NCBI GenBank assembly: GCA_003561145.1
Contig: PWXL01000233.1
Location: forward strand, 1 to 5,223
Direction: 5' to 3'
DNA length: 5,223 bases
Source: Candidatus Atribacteria bacterium
Lineage (GTDB): Bacteria > Atribacterota > Atribacteria > Atribacterales > Atribacteraceae
Shown: positions 4,553 to 5,223 of the stretch, piece after piece
How the letters are laid out: every line of letters starts with the position of its first letter
Numbering within the stretch: the first letter of the stretch is position 1
The notes under the pieces: generated by a model
The model's input: only the letters and a program-made list of their open reading frames with translations
Database searches by the model: none
Told to the model about the DNA's origin: nothing
Position numbers and translations under genes: made by a program

Positions 4553-5223
4553 CTGTCAGAGCAACTGTTGAAGGGAGAAAGTCTGCCGGTGTGAGAGGAG
4601 CTCGATCATATGTGGGATGGGCGGGGACGGGAATAAGAGAATGGCCGGGAAGGAAATGTGCGAAGGAGAGGATTGACCTTCTCAAGTGTATATCTGATGT
4701 AACCAGGTAGAGCCTTTCCCACTGCTTCTCCTCTATGATGGGGGCTGAAAAGGCTGCATTCTCCCAGGTGGTACGGGAGCGGCCCTCTACAAAGATGTCT
4801 TTCCCGGGTACCCCCCACATCATGAGCGTATCTTTCATCAGCTCGGCTTCGCTCACTGTGTCCGGCTCCCAGGCAGCTCCGCCACTGAGTAAGAAAGGGA
4901 GAGGGTATTCTCTCCATAACTCGAAAGCCCGCAGCAGACGCATCAGTGAATACGGCCCAAGTATAAGGGTTGGATGTGTATCATCGATAATGCTTCCACC
5001 ACCCAAAACAACAATAGCCTGTGCGTGGGGGTCCGGTTTGAAATGCCTGACCTCAAAAGGTGTTACCATAAGATGTACTCCAACTCCGGTGGTGAAGAAA
5101 TAGGTAAAGATGATGAGCACAAGGTATCCCTTTACAGGTTTTCCTTTAACGGCCGTGAAGCAATAAAGTATGAAGGGTATAGTTACAAAAAGCCCGGGCA
5201 AACCGAAAAAAGTTCCTACAAAA
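4443..5223 (-). CDS. DUF218/YdcF-family (ElyC-like) membrane protein, 5' end cut by window edge
   Basis: Relatives such as ElyC (YcbC) of E. coli affect envelope and peptidoglycan precursor metabolism, and YdcF has been reported to bind S-adenosylmethionine; the function here is unproven. The frame is open to the right edge, and residues upstream of the TTG at 5201 are still hydrophobic, so the true start is probably outside. Counting from that TTG, two membrane helices (about 3-18 and 25-44) precede the DUF218 domain (about 62-232). Family motifs are AIVVLGGG (62-69), an arginine-containing helix after it (86-99), SEAELMKDTL (117-126), RTTWENA (143-149) and LVTSDIHLRRS (166-176). FLHEIAGTVFYQ (221-232) is the usual family ending. 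This conserved end is encoded antisense to the transporter tail, so the 110-bp overlap is not just a run-on frame. Confidence 0.9.
   Translation of the reverse strand, partial: FVGTFFGLPGLFVTIPFILYCFTAVKGKPVKGYLVLIIFTYFFTTGVGVHLMVTPFEVRHFKPDPHAQAIVVLGGGSIIDDTHPTLILGPYSLMRLLRAFELWREYPLPFLLSGGAAWEPDTVSEAELMKDTLMMWGVPGKDIFVEGRSRTTWENAAFSAPIIEEKQWERLYLVTSDIHLRRSILSFAHFLPGHSLIPVPAHPTYDRAPLTPADFLPSTVALTATSQFLHEIAGTVFYQIRVRLAGNEVFSSEKATNPG

Noticed and set aside
4735..5103. Plus-strand open frame of 122 codons opposite the DUF218 gene
   Set aside because: It is antisense to a gene with clear family motifs and its translation has no recognisable domain.

Overview
The window carries the secE-nusG-rplKA-rplJL stretch of the conserved 'rif' ribosomal-protein region, all on the + strand. 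After it come an unrelated membrane transporter gene (+ strand) and the 3' part of a convergent DUF218/YdcF-type envelope gene (- strand). Strong AGGAGG-type Shine-Dalgarno sites, a GTG start on rplJ, a short one-helix SecE, an attenuator-type L10 leader and roughly balanced base composition suggest a Gram-positive, Clostridia-like Firmicute. This is an inference from style; no marker here fixes the genus.

Layout. Positions 17-45 hold a textbook sigma-70/sigma-A promoter (TTGACA, 17-bp spacer, TATAAT). It is followed by a leader of about 120 nt with a weak terminator-like hairpin, then secE (176-376), nusG (399-923), rplK (989-1411) and rplA (1428-2144). Positions 2145-2533 contain no gene. 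They hold a ribosomal protein L10 leader with mutually exclusive L10-binding, antiterminator and terminator folds (2186-2270), then about 260 nt of short degenerate repeats ending at the rplJ ribosome-binding site. rplJ (2534-3058) and rplL (3071-3451) follow, closed by a strong intrinsic terminator (3508-3536). Next is an EamA/DMT-family transporter (3593-4552). The minus-strand DUF218 gene (4443 to beyond the right edge) overlaps the transporter tail to tail by 110 bp.

How the genes work together. SecE is the small essential subunit of the SecYEG channel. NusG links RNA polymerase to its regulators and the ribosome. L11 and L1 form the GTPase-associated base and the L1 stalk of the 50S subunit. 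L10 and L7/L12 form the stalk that recruits translation factors. The L10 leader would let surplus L10-L7/L12 complex terminate its own transcript before rplJL, setting L10/L12 output separately from L11/L1.

I see no CRISPR array, mobile element, phage gene or clearly new system. The points worth a second look are regulatory and architectural: a repeat-rich insert between the L10 attenuator and rplJ that could hide the rplJ Shine-Dalgarno, the absence of rpoB directly after rplL, and the antiparallel coding overlap at the right end.
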